The translations under genes and the position numbers were made by a program. Below, in pieces: positions 1-9,173 of a DNA stretch of 64,000 nucleotides. The stretch lies in contig JAWKHX010000011.1 of assembly GCA_041394605.1 (NCBI GenBank), positions 141,423 to 205,422 of the forward strand, in the 5' to 3' direction. Within the stretch, counting starts at the first letter, position 1. Each line of letters opens with the position of its first letter. Origin of the DNA: UBA668 sp041394605 (GTDB taxonomy: Bacteria > Actinomycetota > Acidimicrobiia > Acidimicrobiales > Ilumatobacteraceae). The notes below the pieces were generated by a model. That model had not been told where the DNA came from and did not search any database. It worked only from the letters and a program-made list of their open reading frames with translations.

Positions 1-1395
1 GGGCACGACCACGGCGATCAGCACCAGCGGCAGCACGGCCCAGCGGGGCAGCGCCCCGAGCGTGCGCACCGTCGCCTCCACCCAACCGGGGCGGGGGTCC
101 TTCGTCGTCGGCCAGCGGCGCTCCCGCCACCCCAGGATGGCCAGCGGCACGATGATGCCTGCGGCCAGCAGGGCGACGATGCCCAGCGACAGCAACACGC
201 CGAAGTCCTGGACCATCGGCACCTTGGAGATCTTCACGGTGAGGAAGGCGATGACCGCGGCGACCGTGGCAGCCAGCAGCGGCGGGCCCATGTGGTGCAG
301 CGTCTCGCCGAACGGGTCGCGATCGTGCTCCAGCGCGCGTTCCTCCTCCACCCGGTTCTGCACCTGGATGGAGAACTCGATGCCGAGGCCGATGAGGATC
401 GGCAGGCCAGCGATCGTCACCAGCGACAGCATCGTGCCGGAGAACCCGAATGCGCCGAAGCCCCACAGCACCCCGACCACCATGCCGAGAAGCGGCAGCA
501 GGCGCCAGCGGACCTTGAAGGCGATGACCAGGATGGCCATCATCACCAGCACGGCGATGCCACCGAGCGTCAGCATCCCGCCCTGCAGGTAGTCGTTGAT
601 GTCGGTGAGGAACGTCGGGGTGCCGGTGATGGTCACCGTCGCATCGGTGAACTCACGGCCGGCGAACGCGTCCTGCACGGCCGACGAACCCTCGGCCAGC
701 GCGTCGAGCGGGGCGTTGCCCTGCAGCACGGCGGCGAAGATGGCGTGGCGGTTGTCGGGGATGAACGCGCGCAGCGGCTTGCGCACCATCATCTCTGCCG
801 CAGGCGGGCTGACCAGCGCGTTGTCGGCGTCCAAGGAGAAGCCGGTGTTGTCGAACAGCAGGAAGGCCACCCAGTCCGGGTTGTCCAGCGACTGCTCACC
901 GGCTGCGCCGAGGCGCAGCGCGGTGATCAGGCCATCCGTGTCGCGCAACGCCTTGCTGGCCTCGTCGGGGTCGCGCTGGGTAGCACGCCCGAGGATCTCC
1001 AGCGCCACGCCATCGGCGATCATCGTGTGGCTCCACTGCAGCAAGGCCACGGGCGACACCACGGAGCGAACGGGGCTGCCGGGCTGACCGGCGTTCAACG
1101 CCGCTTCCGCCTCGTCCATCTGGGCCATGTTGGCGCTGGACAGGAAGTCGGCCACCGTCTTGCCCTCCGGCACGGAGAACAGCACAACCATGTTCTCCCC
1201 GCCGAAGAGGTCCTGGTACTCCCTGTTGTCCTTCGCCACCTGTGATGCAGGGTCGATGTAGCTGTCCTGGCCGGTGGCGAAGTCCAGCCGGTTCAGGCCG
1301 AACACGAACCCCCCGGTCACCACCAGCACTCCGACGAGCGCGATCATCGTCTTCCGGCTCAGCCAACTGCCGACCGGTCGCCACCAGCGTCCCAT
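1..1395 (-). CDS. RND/MMPL-family transporter, 3' end outside window
   Basis: Inner-membrane exporter of the RND superfamily (MMPL/HpnN-like), probably moving a lipid or hydrophobic compound; substrate unknown. 465 codons are visible and the frame stays open to the window edge. One membrane segment lies at about residues 17-35, followed by a large extracytoplasmic loop (about 36-255), then closely packed segments from about residue 262 (GGIAVLVMMAILVIAF, then LLGMVVGVLWGFGAFGF, SLVTIAGLPILIGLGIEF and two more). This is the first half of the usual 12-segment fold. ATG at 1395 is preceded by GGGAGGA, a good ribosome binding site. The gene lies downstream of the putative selenoprotein on the same strand. 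Family assignment is firm; function is inferred only from the family. Confidence 0.85.
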   Translation of the reverse strand, partial: MGRWWRPVGSWLSRKTMIALVGVLVVTGGFVFGLNRLDFATGQDSYIDPASQVAKDNREYQDLFGGENMVVLFSVPEGKTVADFLSSANMAQMDEAEAALNAGQPGSPVRSVVSPVALLQWSHTMIADGVALEILGRATQRDPDEASKALRDTDGLITALRLGAAGEQSLDNPDWVAFLLFDNTGFSLDADNALVSPPAAEMMVRKPLRAFIPDNRHAIFAAVLQGNAPLDALAEGSSAVQDAFAGREFTDATVTITGTPTFLTDINDYLQGGMLTLGGIAVLVMMAILVIAFKVRWRLLPLLGMVVGVLWGFGAFGFSGTMLSLVTIAGLPILIGLGIEFSIQVQNRVEEERALEHDRDPFGETLHHMGPPLLAATVAAVIAFLTVKISKVPMVQDFGVLLSLGIVALLAAGIIVPLAILGWRERRWPTTKDPRPGWVEATVRTLGALPRWAVLPLVLIAVVVP

Positions 1396-1420
1396 GGCAA
1401 GTCCTCCCTCGACCTGTACG

Positions 1421-1443
1421 ACCGGTTCGACCATACGATCGGT
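1421..1443. promoter_or_regulatory. Imperfect inverted repeat, possible operator of the MMPL gene
   Basis: Arms ACCGGTTCG and CGATCGGT flank a six-base spacer, 25 bases upstream of the transporter start. Such arrangements are common TetR-type operators in front of MMPL genes, but no TetR gene is adjacent, so this is only a candidate. Confidence 0.3.
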
Positions 1444-1492
1444 GACCGTCGCCTGCCAGGGCCGTTCGCCCCACGGGCGGTGGGCAGATGGT

Positions 1493-2491
1493 TCAGCGGG
1501 CCGACGTGAAGCCGGTGATGCCCAACGTGGCGTCCAACTCCGCCCGGCGACCGTCGGTGTCGTCCGGGAACCGTGCCCCCGTGCCGTCGGCGACGCGGGT
1601 CATCATCTCGAAGTTGGCGGCCACGGCCGCGGCGTCCACCATGAACGCCTCCCCCGAGGCGTCGACCAGGCGGCGGCGCGCCTCCACCAGCGTCTCGTCG
1701 TCGAAGCCGGCGACCGCCTCGGCGAACGCAACCAGTTCACGGCCGTGGGCCAGGCCGGCGTCACCCTCACCGCGCGCGATGGCGCCGAGGTCTGCCGGAT
1801 GGCCTTCGGTGGTGCTGCTCCAACTGAGCATGCCGGCGTGCGCCGTCGTTCAAAAGAAGCACTGGCGCAACAGGCTCAGGCGCCCCGCCACCAACTCCAT
1901 CTGCGGGCGGCTCAGGGTGCCACGGTTCCACAGCGGGTCGTCCATCTGGCGGTCGCTCATGTACTGGGCCTCGGCCAGGCGCCACAGGTTGTCCCACTCG
2001 TCCGGCAGCGCGCTGAGCGCCTGGACCACGGACGCCACCTGGTCGGCGGGCGCGGCGACCGGCACCCAGTTCAACCTTGCCGGTGCCAGTTCGTCGACGA
2101 CGTGGCCGTGCGGTTCACCCGGCAGCGGGTCGGGCAGCGCCGGCAGCGGCAGCCCGGCCGCACGGGCGAACGCCACCGGCGGCACCACGGCGCAGACGAT
2201 GCCCACGACCTCCACCCACTCCAGCGGATGCATCCCCTCCGTGATCACCTGCTCGTACCAGTCCAGCGTCAGCGTGCCGGCGTGGCGGGCCAGGCGATGG
2301 GCGACGTCCAGCGCCGGTCGACCGTATGGGCGCGCCCACGGCGGCGGCGGCGACGGATCGAGGTAGGCGTCGCGTGCGGCGGTGGCGATTGCCAACCGCT
2401 CCGCTGCGGTGAAGGCTGCGCCCGGCGCGGCGACATGAGCCAGTGAGCGCCGGTGGGCGTCGGCGAGATCTGCTCGGACCACGGGGGCCAT
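1493..2491 (-). CDS. AhpD-like redox protein with in-frame TGA (probable selenoprotein, CxxU active site)
   Basis: A 333-codon frame with a single internal TGA (1850-1852) at codon 214. Around it the protein reads LLRQCFF-TGA-TTAHAGM. The AhpD/carboxymuconolactone decarboxylase active site is CxxCxxxH, so the TGA sits exactly where the resolving cysteine belongs and C211 and H218 are present. Both sides are coherent protein: an N-terminal alpha-helical half (MAPVVRADLADAHRRS, with WYEQVITEG around residue 80) and a C-terminal part (AFAEAVAGFDDETLVEARRR). Known family role: thiol peroxidase-type redox chemistry. ATG 2491 is supported by a TACGGT -10 hexamer 8 nt upstream (2500-2505). Alternatives are a nonsense mutation or a sequencing substitution. 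No selenium genes (selA/B/C/D) are in the window to test the idea. Confidence 0.72.
1816..1830 (-). promoter_or_regulatory. Candidate bacterial SECIS hairpin
   Basis: On the coding strand UGCUC-AGUUG-GAGCA forms a perfect five-pair stem with a five-base, GU-containing loop. It starts 19 nt after the in-frame UGA, within the range where bacterial SECIS elements lie. The short stem makes this tentative. Confidence 0.35.
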
Positions 2492-2542
2492 GGGCGGCCA
2501 CCGTACCGGCTCGCGCCGCCACGGCGTGCCATGCTCTTGGGC
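2492..2542. promoter_or_regulatory. Divergent promoter between the AhpD-like gene and the potassium channel
   Basis: Leftward: hexamer TACGGT (2500-2505, read on the minus strand) ends 8 nt before ATG 2491. Rightward: CATGCT (2530-2535) ends 7 nt before ATG 2543. Both fit the leaderless nAnnnT pattern seen across the window; no clear -35 is visible. Confidence 0.4.
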
Positions 2543-3571
2543 ATGGGAGGCGACGCGACTGGCACCCCCCAGACGAGTGTGTGGACGCTGGTCGTCCGTA
2601 GGGTGCGGGGGCCGCTGCTGGCTGCAACGGTGGCCGTGGCCGTCGCAGCCACCGGGTACGTGGTCATCGAGGATTGGTCGTGGTTCGACTCGATCTACAT
2701 GTCGGTCATCACCCTCGGCCAGGTCGGCTACGGGGAGATCCATCCGCTGTCGCACACCGGGCGGGTGTGGACGATCGGGGTGATCCTCGCCGGCTTCGCC
2801 GTGTTCGTCTATTCGGCTGCGTCGCTCACGGCGCTGTTCCTGGCCGGCGAGGTGTCGTCGGCGCTTCGGGAGAAGAGGAGGGCAAGGGTGCGTGCGCATC
2901 TCCACGACCATGTCGTCGTCAGCGGGTTCGGCCGGGTCGGCCGATCCGCCGCCGAGGCGGCTGTCCGCAGCGGCCACGAGTGTGTGGTGCTGGACACCAA
3001 CGACGCGCTCGAGCCGGGCGTCACGGCGGTCGGCGCGGTCTACCTGCACGGCGACGCCCGCGATGCCGCGGCGCTGCGCAACGCCGGTGTGCACCGAGCC
3101 GCCGCGCTGATCACCACGCTGGACGACCCGTCGAACGCGGTCGTGGTGCTGACCGCACGGTCGCTGGCGCCCGACCTGCGGATCGTCGCCCGCGTCACCG
3201 ACGTGTCGTGGCGCAACCGCCTGCTCCGCGCCGGCGCGTCTCACGTGGTGCCGGTGTACGAGAGCGTGGGCACCAGCCTGGCGGCAACGGCACTGGACGC
3301 CGAGGTGCTGGCGGTGCTGCCGATCGCCGGCACGGACATGCGCGTGGAGGAAGCCGAGGTGGCCAACGGCTCGCAGGCCGAAGGGATGGACCTGCGCACG
3401 CTGATGGCCGCCGCCCCGGACGCCCACATCCTTGGGCGCCGTCGCGACGCCGAGCTGCAACGCTGGCACGAGGCCGACGAGCCCCTGCACGCCGGCGACA
3501 TGCTGGTGGTCATGGGCAGCGCAGTGGCGCTGGGCCGCCTCAACTCCCTCCTCCGCCATCAGTCCACCTGA
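2543..3571 (+). CDS. Two-TM potassium channel with TrkA-N (RCK) domain
   Basis: Potassium channel of the MthK/Kch type, 342 residues. Two membrane segments (about residues 19-39 and 73-96) flank a pore loop, followed by a Rossmann RCK/TrkA-N domain opening with HVVVSGFGRVGRSAAEAA (about 123-140) and a C-terminal TrkA-C-like region. The selectivity filter reads TLGQVGYGE instead of the textbook TxTTVGYGD: the VGYG core is intact but Gly-Gln replaces the preceding threonines and Glu replaces Asp. Start chosen at ATG 2543 because of a -10-like hexamer 7 nt upstream; an in-frame ATG at 2531 would add four residues. Convergent with the toxin gene downstream. Confidence 0.85.
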   Translation: MGGDATGTPQTSVWTLVVRRVRGPLLAATVAVAVAATGYVVIEDWSWFDSIYMSVITLGQVGYGEIHPLSHTGRVWTIGVILAGFAVFVYSAASLTALFLAGEVSSALREKRRARVRAHLHDHVVVSGFGRVGRSAAEAAVRSGHECVVLDTNDALEPGVTAVGAVYLHGDARDAAALRNAGVHRAAALITTLDDPSNAVVVLTARSLAPDLRIVARVTDVSWRNRLLRAGASHVVPVYESVGTSLAATALDAEVLAVLPIAGTDMRVEEAEVANGSQAEGMDLRTLMAAAPDAHILGRRRDAELQRWHEADEPLHAGDMLVVMGSAVALGRLNSLLRHQST

Positions 3572-3587
3572 CGGCTCCGCCGGTCAG
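3568..3587. terminator. Hairpin between convergent genes
   Basis: CTGACGGC-TCC-GCCGGTCAG folds with one bulged base. It covers the stop codons of both the channel gene and the converging PIN gene, so it may serve both; there is no T-tract. Confidence 0.45.
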
Positions 3588-3982
3588 CCCGGGCGGCGGA
3601 CGGTGACACCAGGCAACCCGTCGAATCCCGGGCGGTCCGAAGTGACGACGATGCGACCCGTCGCCAGGGCGGTGGCAGCGATCAACAGATCGTGCGCACC
3701 CCGGGGCCTGCCAGCAGCTCGGACCGCAACCAGGAGCCTGGTGTGGGCCCGGGCGACGTCGAGGTCGTAGTCGATGATGGGAAGTGTGGCGACGACGTCG
3801 TCGAGAAATGCCGTGCGCGCCTGCTTGCGCCGCCCAGTGGCCACCTCCACCCCGACGCCCAGCTCGGCCACGGTGATGGCGGCGATGGCCGGTTCGTCGT
3901 CGTCCGCGATCAGCGCGTCCAGATCGAGCGCCGTACGTTCGGCGTCGATCAGCACGTTCGTGTCCAGCAGGAGGAGCGTCAG
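3584..3982 (-). CDS. PIN-domain toxin, VapC-like
   Basis: Probable RNase toxin of a type II toxin-antitoxin pair. The frame has the PIN signature LLLDTNVLIDAER near the N-terminus (first acidic residue in DTN), a second acidic cluster (AAITVAELGVG) and a third (RGAHDLLIAATALATG), ending in VVTSDRPGFDGLPGV. The codons before DTN contain no ATG, GTG or TTG within the antitoxin overlap. The only GTG is the Val of DTNV, which would delete the first catalytic Asp, so CTG at 3982, overlapping the antitoxin stop as CTGA, is the most sensible start (132 aa). Immediately downstream of and translationally coupled to the antitoxin. Confidence 0.75.
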   Translation of the reverse strand: MTLLLLDTNVLIDAERTALDLDALIADDDEPAIAAITVAELGVGVEVATGRRKQARTAFLDDVVATLPIIDYDLDVARAHTRLLVAVRAAGRPRGAHDLLIAATALATGRIVVTSDRPGFDGLPGVTVRRPG

Positions 3983-4221
3983 AACCGTTCCTCCACCGTG
4001 AGCCCATCGCGTAGCGCGTCGTTCTCCGTCGCCCAGGCGCGATCGATCCGGTGGCGTCGCAGGAGGGCTTTGGCGTCTGCTCCAGCCGTGGTAGCCGCCG
4101 GTTCGAGTTGGGCGATGACGCGGCCGCGGCGCACGATCGTGTAGCGCTCGCCACGATGCTCAACACCGTCGAGCAGATCGGCGAATCGGCGGGACGCCTC
4201 CGTCGCGGTCACTTCGGTCAT
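3979..4221 (-). CDS. Phd/YefM-family antitoxin
   Basis: 80-residue antitoxin partner of the downstream PIN toxin. The N-terminal Phd/YefM DNA-binding fold is recognisable from EVTATEASRRFADLLDGVEHRGERY followed by TIVRRGRVIAQLEP (written in two parts); the C-terminal half (ALLRRHRIDRAW...) would wrap the toxin. ATG 4221 has no Shine-Dalgarno but a TAATCT hexamer ends 7 nt upstream, suggesting a leaderless message. A palindrome over that hexamer fits autorepression, as known for this family. The pairing with a PIN domain, rather than RelE, is common in actinobacteria. Confidence 0.85.
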   Translation of the reverse strand: MTEVTATEASRRFADLLDGVEHRGERYTIVRRGRVIAQLEPAATTAGADAKALLRRHRIDRAWATENDALRDGLTVEERF

Positions 4222-4228
4222 GGTGGTC

Positions 4229-4243
4229 AGATTATCAGATAAT
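4229..4243 (-). promoter_or_regulatory. Toxin-antitoxin promoter with overlapping palindromic operator
   Basis: ATTAT-CAG-ATAAT (4231-4243) is a perfect inverted repeat overlapping the -10 hexamer TAATCT (4229-4234, minus strand), which lies 7 nt before the antitoxin ATG. Binding of the antitoxin here would block the promoter. Confidence 0.5.
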
Positions 4244-4332
4244 GTCGGCGAGGGAACGCTGGACCGTGCAGGCGCTCAGGCGGCGAGCGTGAGAGGGCGC
4301 GGCTGAGTCAGATCCGGCCGGCGTCGGGAGGT

Positions 4333-4632
4333 TCACCCCGACGGTCGTGCGCCCGGACGAACGGCGGAGATCACCATTCCCGCGTGGAAGTCGGACGGCG
4401 GCGCGTCATTCACCACGAGCCCCATCGTGGGAGGATCCTGCGGTGGGACCTGGCGGATGATCGTTATCCCCCGGCACCTAGTCTGGCGGTCTGCCACGCC
4501 ATCGGACCATCGCAACTCGTCGCCCGTGCGCACGCCGCCGGACTCGACGTACCCGCAGATGCAGGTGCCGAGCTTCGTGAGCGTGAACGCGTCTCGGACG
4601 ACGAACCGGCCGGTGGGCGAGTCGTTGTCCAT
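4333..4632 (-). CDS. Free-standing EF-Tu domain II-like small protein
   Basis: 99 residues resembling the beta-barrel domain II of translational GTPases: FVVRDAFTLTKLGTCICGYV (about 10-29), ESGGVRTGDELRWSDG (30-45), CRGITIIRQ (53-61) and DFHAGMVISA (81-90) match the usual order (F-x-V-x-D-x-F...GRVESG-x-V-x-x-GD...G). There is no GTPase domain, and the 64 bases before the start belong to the divergent phosphatase region. The family supports the fold; the role of a solitary barrel is unknown. It could bind RNA or simply be a domesticated fragment. ATG 4632 is chosen because the fold begins immediately after it. Confidence 0.6.
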   Translation of the reverse strand: MDNDSPTGRFVVRDAFTLTKLGTCICGYVESGGVRTGDELRWSDGVADRQTRCRGITIIRQVPPQDPPTMGLVVNDAPPSDFHAGMVISAVRPGARPSG

Positions 4633-4695
4633 CGCGACACACTGCCACGCATGCGCGAACGGACAGCTGCATCGACACGGACCTGAGGAGGTCGC

Positions 4696-5184
4696 TTGAG
4701 GCCACAGCTCTACACCGTCGTCCGATCGGGACCAGGGACGTTGAGCACGATGAGCCGTCCGCGGGGCCACGACTGGCTCGCCGATGAGATGCGGGCGCTC
4801 GGCGCGGCCGGCGTCAGCTGTCTCGTCTCGATGCTGACGTCGGCCGAGGAGCACGAGCTCGGGCTGGAACGGGAGGCCACACTGGCGCACAGCGCCGGCA
4901 TGGCCTTCGTCGCCGTCCCGACGGTCGACCGCGGCGTCCCGTCCGTGAGTGCCCTCCGCGCCGCGGTCCAGGACACGACCGAGCGGTTGTCGAAGGGCGA
5001 GCACGTCGTGGCCCACTGCCGTCATGGCATCGGCCGCGCGTCGCTGTTCGCGGCAGCGGTCCTCGTCGAGGAAGGGCTTGCGCCGGACGACGCCTGGGCG
5101 CGGCTCTCGGCCGCACGCGGACGTCCCGTTCCGGATACCAGCGAACAGCGGGCCTTCCTTGCTCGGCGATCGCCACCGAGCTGA
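4696..5184 (+). CDS. Dual-specificity/tyrosine protein phosphatase-like protein
   Basis: 162-residue cysteine phosphatase. The catalytic loop is HCRHGIGRAS (about residues 104-113), matching HCx5R[S/T], and the general-acid region upstream reads VPTVDRGVPS, with Asp in the expected place. The N-terminus (LYTVVRSGPGTLSTMSRPRG) matches short bacterial DSP-like proteins. TTG at 4696 is taken as the start because GAGGAGG sits seven bases upstream; an ATG at codon 19 would remove the first strand. Divergent from the EF-Tu domain II-like gene and convergent with metY. Substrate unknown. Confidence 0.8.
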   Translation: MRPQLYTVVRSGPGTLSTMSRPRGHDWLADEMRALGAAGVSCLVSMLTSAEEHELGLEREATLAHSAGMAFVAVPTVDRGVPSVSALRAAVQDTTERLSKGEHVVAHCRHGIGRASLFAAAVLVEEGLAPDDAWARLSAARGRPVPDTSEQRAFLARRSPPS

Positions 5185-5190
5185 GGTGTC

Positions 5191-5214
5191 GTCGCCGCTG
5201 AGCTGATCGGCGAC
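5191..5214. terminator. Hairpin between the phosphatase and metY
   Basis: Perfect seven-base arms GTCGCCG and CGGCGAC around a ten-base loop between two convergent genes. No T-run follows. Confidence 0.45.
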
Positions 5215-5230
5215 CGGCCCCCGCCGTGCG

Positions 5231-6544
<1,314 letters not shown>

Positions 6545-6553
6545 AGGGGCGGC

Positions 6554-6582
6554 ACCCTAGCCGCCTATTCCTGACCAGGCAA
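6554..6582 (-). promoter_or_regulatory. metY promoter
   Basis: -35 TTGCCT (6577-6582) and -10 TAGGGT (6554-6559), both read on the minus strand, are 17 bases apart. The -10 ends 9 nt before the metY ATG, so the transcript would have almost no 5' UTR. Confidence 0.5.
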
Positions 6583-6589
6583 GTCGGAA

Positions 6590-9022
6590 TTAGGAGCGAG
6601 GTGGCAGCAGTGCCAGCACCTGGTCCACGAGCGTGGTGCGAGCCAGGTCCGTCAGTGCCTCCACCTCGGGATGGACACCGTCGGAGCGCGTGGATCCGTG
6701 CTCGGCTTCGTAGGCCTCGAGCGCGGCGGCGTAGTGCCAGACCACCACGTCCCCGGGATGGGCTGCCGCCCACCGCTCCACTTGTGCGTTCCACGCGGCC
6801 AGTCGCGCCGGGTCGGCCATCTCCGGCGACGCCCACATCCCCTGGGCGATCTGCGGGCTGTCGGCAACGATCACGGGGGTCCCCGCCGGCAGGAGGTCCA
6901 GCAGTTCCTGCATCGCCTGATCGTGCGCCGCGGTGAACGCCTCGTCGCCCGCCACCGCCGCCTCGCCGCCCACGTTGAACTGCTGCTCCGTGAGCTCGGT
7001 CGGGCCCACCACCAGCAACACGGCCGTCGGATGGTAGGTGTCCACCAGCGTGGGCACGGCGGCTGTGAGGTCGGGGCAGTTGGTCGGGTGCCACGCGTCC
7101 GAGGGGTAGGAGCGCACGGCTTCCACCGGTGCGAACGGGCAGCCGTTGCGGCCGGCCCACACCACGCGCAGGCGGTCGTCGGCACCGTCCTGCAGCGCCT
7201 GGGCGACGTCGAGGGAGGTGGAGTCGCCGAGCACCAGGATGGTCGGGGCGGTGGCGGCAGGCTGCCCGGCGGCGGCTGCCAGCCCGGCCACCAGTTCGGC
7301 CGGCGTGGTGGCGATCTCGCCGAACAGGCCCACACGCAACATGGCCGTCCGGATCCGGTCGGCGCTGTGAGCCCGCGGTTCGGCGTTGTACACCACCACG
7401 GTGACCCCCGCCTGCACCACGTCCTCCAGGGTGCGGCGCACTTCCTCCTCCACCCGGCGCAGCGACGCCGCCACGGCCACCAGATCGTCCGTCCGCGGGA
7501 ACGTGGGCTGATCCGCAAAGCGAACGGCGGCCGCGTCGAACGCGCCGACCACGAGGACGATCGCATCGGGGTGATGGGCGGCCAGCAGGTCCGGCAGCTG
7601 GCGGCGCAGCGGCACGCAGGCGGCCGTGGGCACGACCGCACCGTCGCCGAGGCGCAACTCCACGCCCGGCACCATCGGGCACTGCGGCCGGGTGGCGTCA
7701 CGGACATCCCACTGCGTGGTGTCCAACGCCGGTGGCGCCGCGCTGCCGATCACCAGCACCACTGGCCGCGGCGGGTCCGTGCGCTCGGGCGTTGCCGCGG
7801 TCGCCGTCGCCCGCAGCCCCACCGCCGCCGCGCCGAGGTCCACCGGGCCTCCATCGCCGGCGGCCAGCAACTGCTCGGTGCGGGAGTAGCCCGGGGCGGG
7901 CACCACCAGGAGCGCCGCCGCCACGACCGCGCCCATGGCCAACGGCACCGCCAGGGCGCCACGGCGACCGCGCCATACCGCACCGTTGCGGACCGGTCGC
8001 TCCAGCAGGTGGTAGGAGGCGAGCGTGACGGCGGTGGTTGCCGCCAGCCGGGTCAGCAGCAGCGGAACCCCGCCGACGCCGAGACGTTGCGGGGTGATGA
8101 GGAGGAAGACGGGCCAGTGGAACAGGTACAGCCCGTAGCTGACCCGCCCGATCGCCGCCAGCGGCGCCCAGCCGACCGCACGGCTGACCATCGTGCCGGC
8201 CTGCAGGGCCAGGCCCGCCAGCAGCACCGCCCACACCACCCCGCAGGCCGCCAGGCCCCCGTGGTACAGCCAGGTGTCCTCGAGGGAGAGCCCAGTGACC
8301 GCCGCTGCGAACGCGGCGAGGCCGGCGCCCGCCATCCAGCCGGCAGCCCGCGGCGACGGGCGGCGGGTGGCCAGCACCACCGCCAGCACCGCGCCGGCCA
8401 ACAGTTCGGCGGCGCGGGTGAAGGTGCCCTGGTAGGCCAGGTCGGTGTCGGTGATCAGCACCGCCGCCACACCGGCAGCCAGTGCCAGCGCGGCCAGAAC
8501 CAGGCCGGTGACCCGCCGGCCGAACCGCAGCAGCCCGGCCACCAGCAGCGGCAGCACGAGGTAGCACTGCTGCTCCACCGCCAGCGACCAGAAGTGCGCC
8601 AGCGGGCTGGGCGCGCCGAGGAACAGGTCGCGGTACGAGGCGTCGAGCCCGATGAAGCGCCAGTTGGCGACACCGAACACCGAGGCGATCGCATCACCCG
8701 GCAGGTGGTCCCGCTGCGATGGCGTCCACCACTGGGCGACCAGCGAGCACCAGCGCCACGCAGAGCAGCGCAGCGGGCAGCAGGCGGCGGGCGACGTCTG
8801 CCCAGAAGGCCCTCAGCGAGATCGATCCGCTACAGCTCCGCTCCACCAGCAGCAGCGACGTGATGAGGTAGCCGGAGAGGGTGAAGAACAGCGAGACGCC
8901 GAGGAACCCGCCACTCGCCCAGCCGTAGCCGGAGTGGAATGCGAGGACGGCGGCGACGGCCAGGGCACGCACCCCGTCCAAGGCGGGCGCGTAGGCCAGC
9001 GAGCGGTCCCCCTCTCCCCCAT
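6590..9022 (-). CDS. OafA-like acyltransferase with SGNH domain, frameshifted
   Basis: Integral-membrane acyltransferase-3 followed by a periplasmic SGNH hydrolase domain, the architecture of enzymes that O-acetylate cell-surface polysaccharides. The N-terminal part (YAPALDGVRALAVAAVLAF, FFTLSGYLITSLLLVE) and the rest (VAQWWTPSQRDHLPGD, FWSLAVEQQCYLVLP) are in different frames; dropping one base near 8738-8750 joins them. The start is also disturbed: ATG 9022 has a TACGCT hexamer 9 nt upstream but is out of frame with the protein, so a base may be missing in the G-run at 9009-9020. The SGNH part has LVLGDSTSLDVAQ and the C-terminal SDGVHPE with the catalytic Asp/His. Either a pseudogene or two assembly indels. 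Confidence 0.75.
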
Positions 9023-9087
9023 TGGCCGCGCAGCGTACCGGACCCCGATGCTGCGCCGCACAGCCCGACAACCCGCTCCGGAACGCG

Positions 9088-9136
9088 GAACTGGGGCTGG
9101 AAAGTTGCGGAACCCGCAACAATCCAGCCCCAGTTC
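9088..9136. terminator. Long hairpin after ilvC
   Basis: Arms GAACTGGGGCTGGA-AA-GTTGCGG and the matching complement close on a three-base AAC loop, giving 21 paired bases with one 2x2 internal loop. It lies 38 bases after the ilvC stop and before the acyltransferase, so it probably ends the ilv transcript. There is no U-tract in either direction. Confidence 0.5.
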
Positions 9137-9173
9137 GAGCGATGGCGAGAATCAGCCCCAGAAACTGCAAGGC

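Noticed and set aside
1850..3559. Very long frame on the minus strand across the potassium-channel gene
   Set aside because: Only its end (below 2491) is protein-like; the rest is the antisense shadow of the TrkA-N channel, common in GC-rich DNA.
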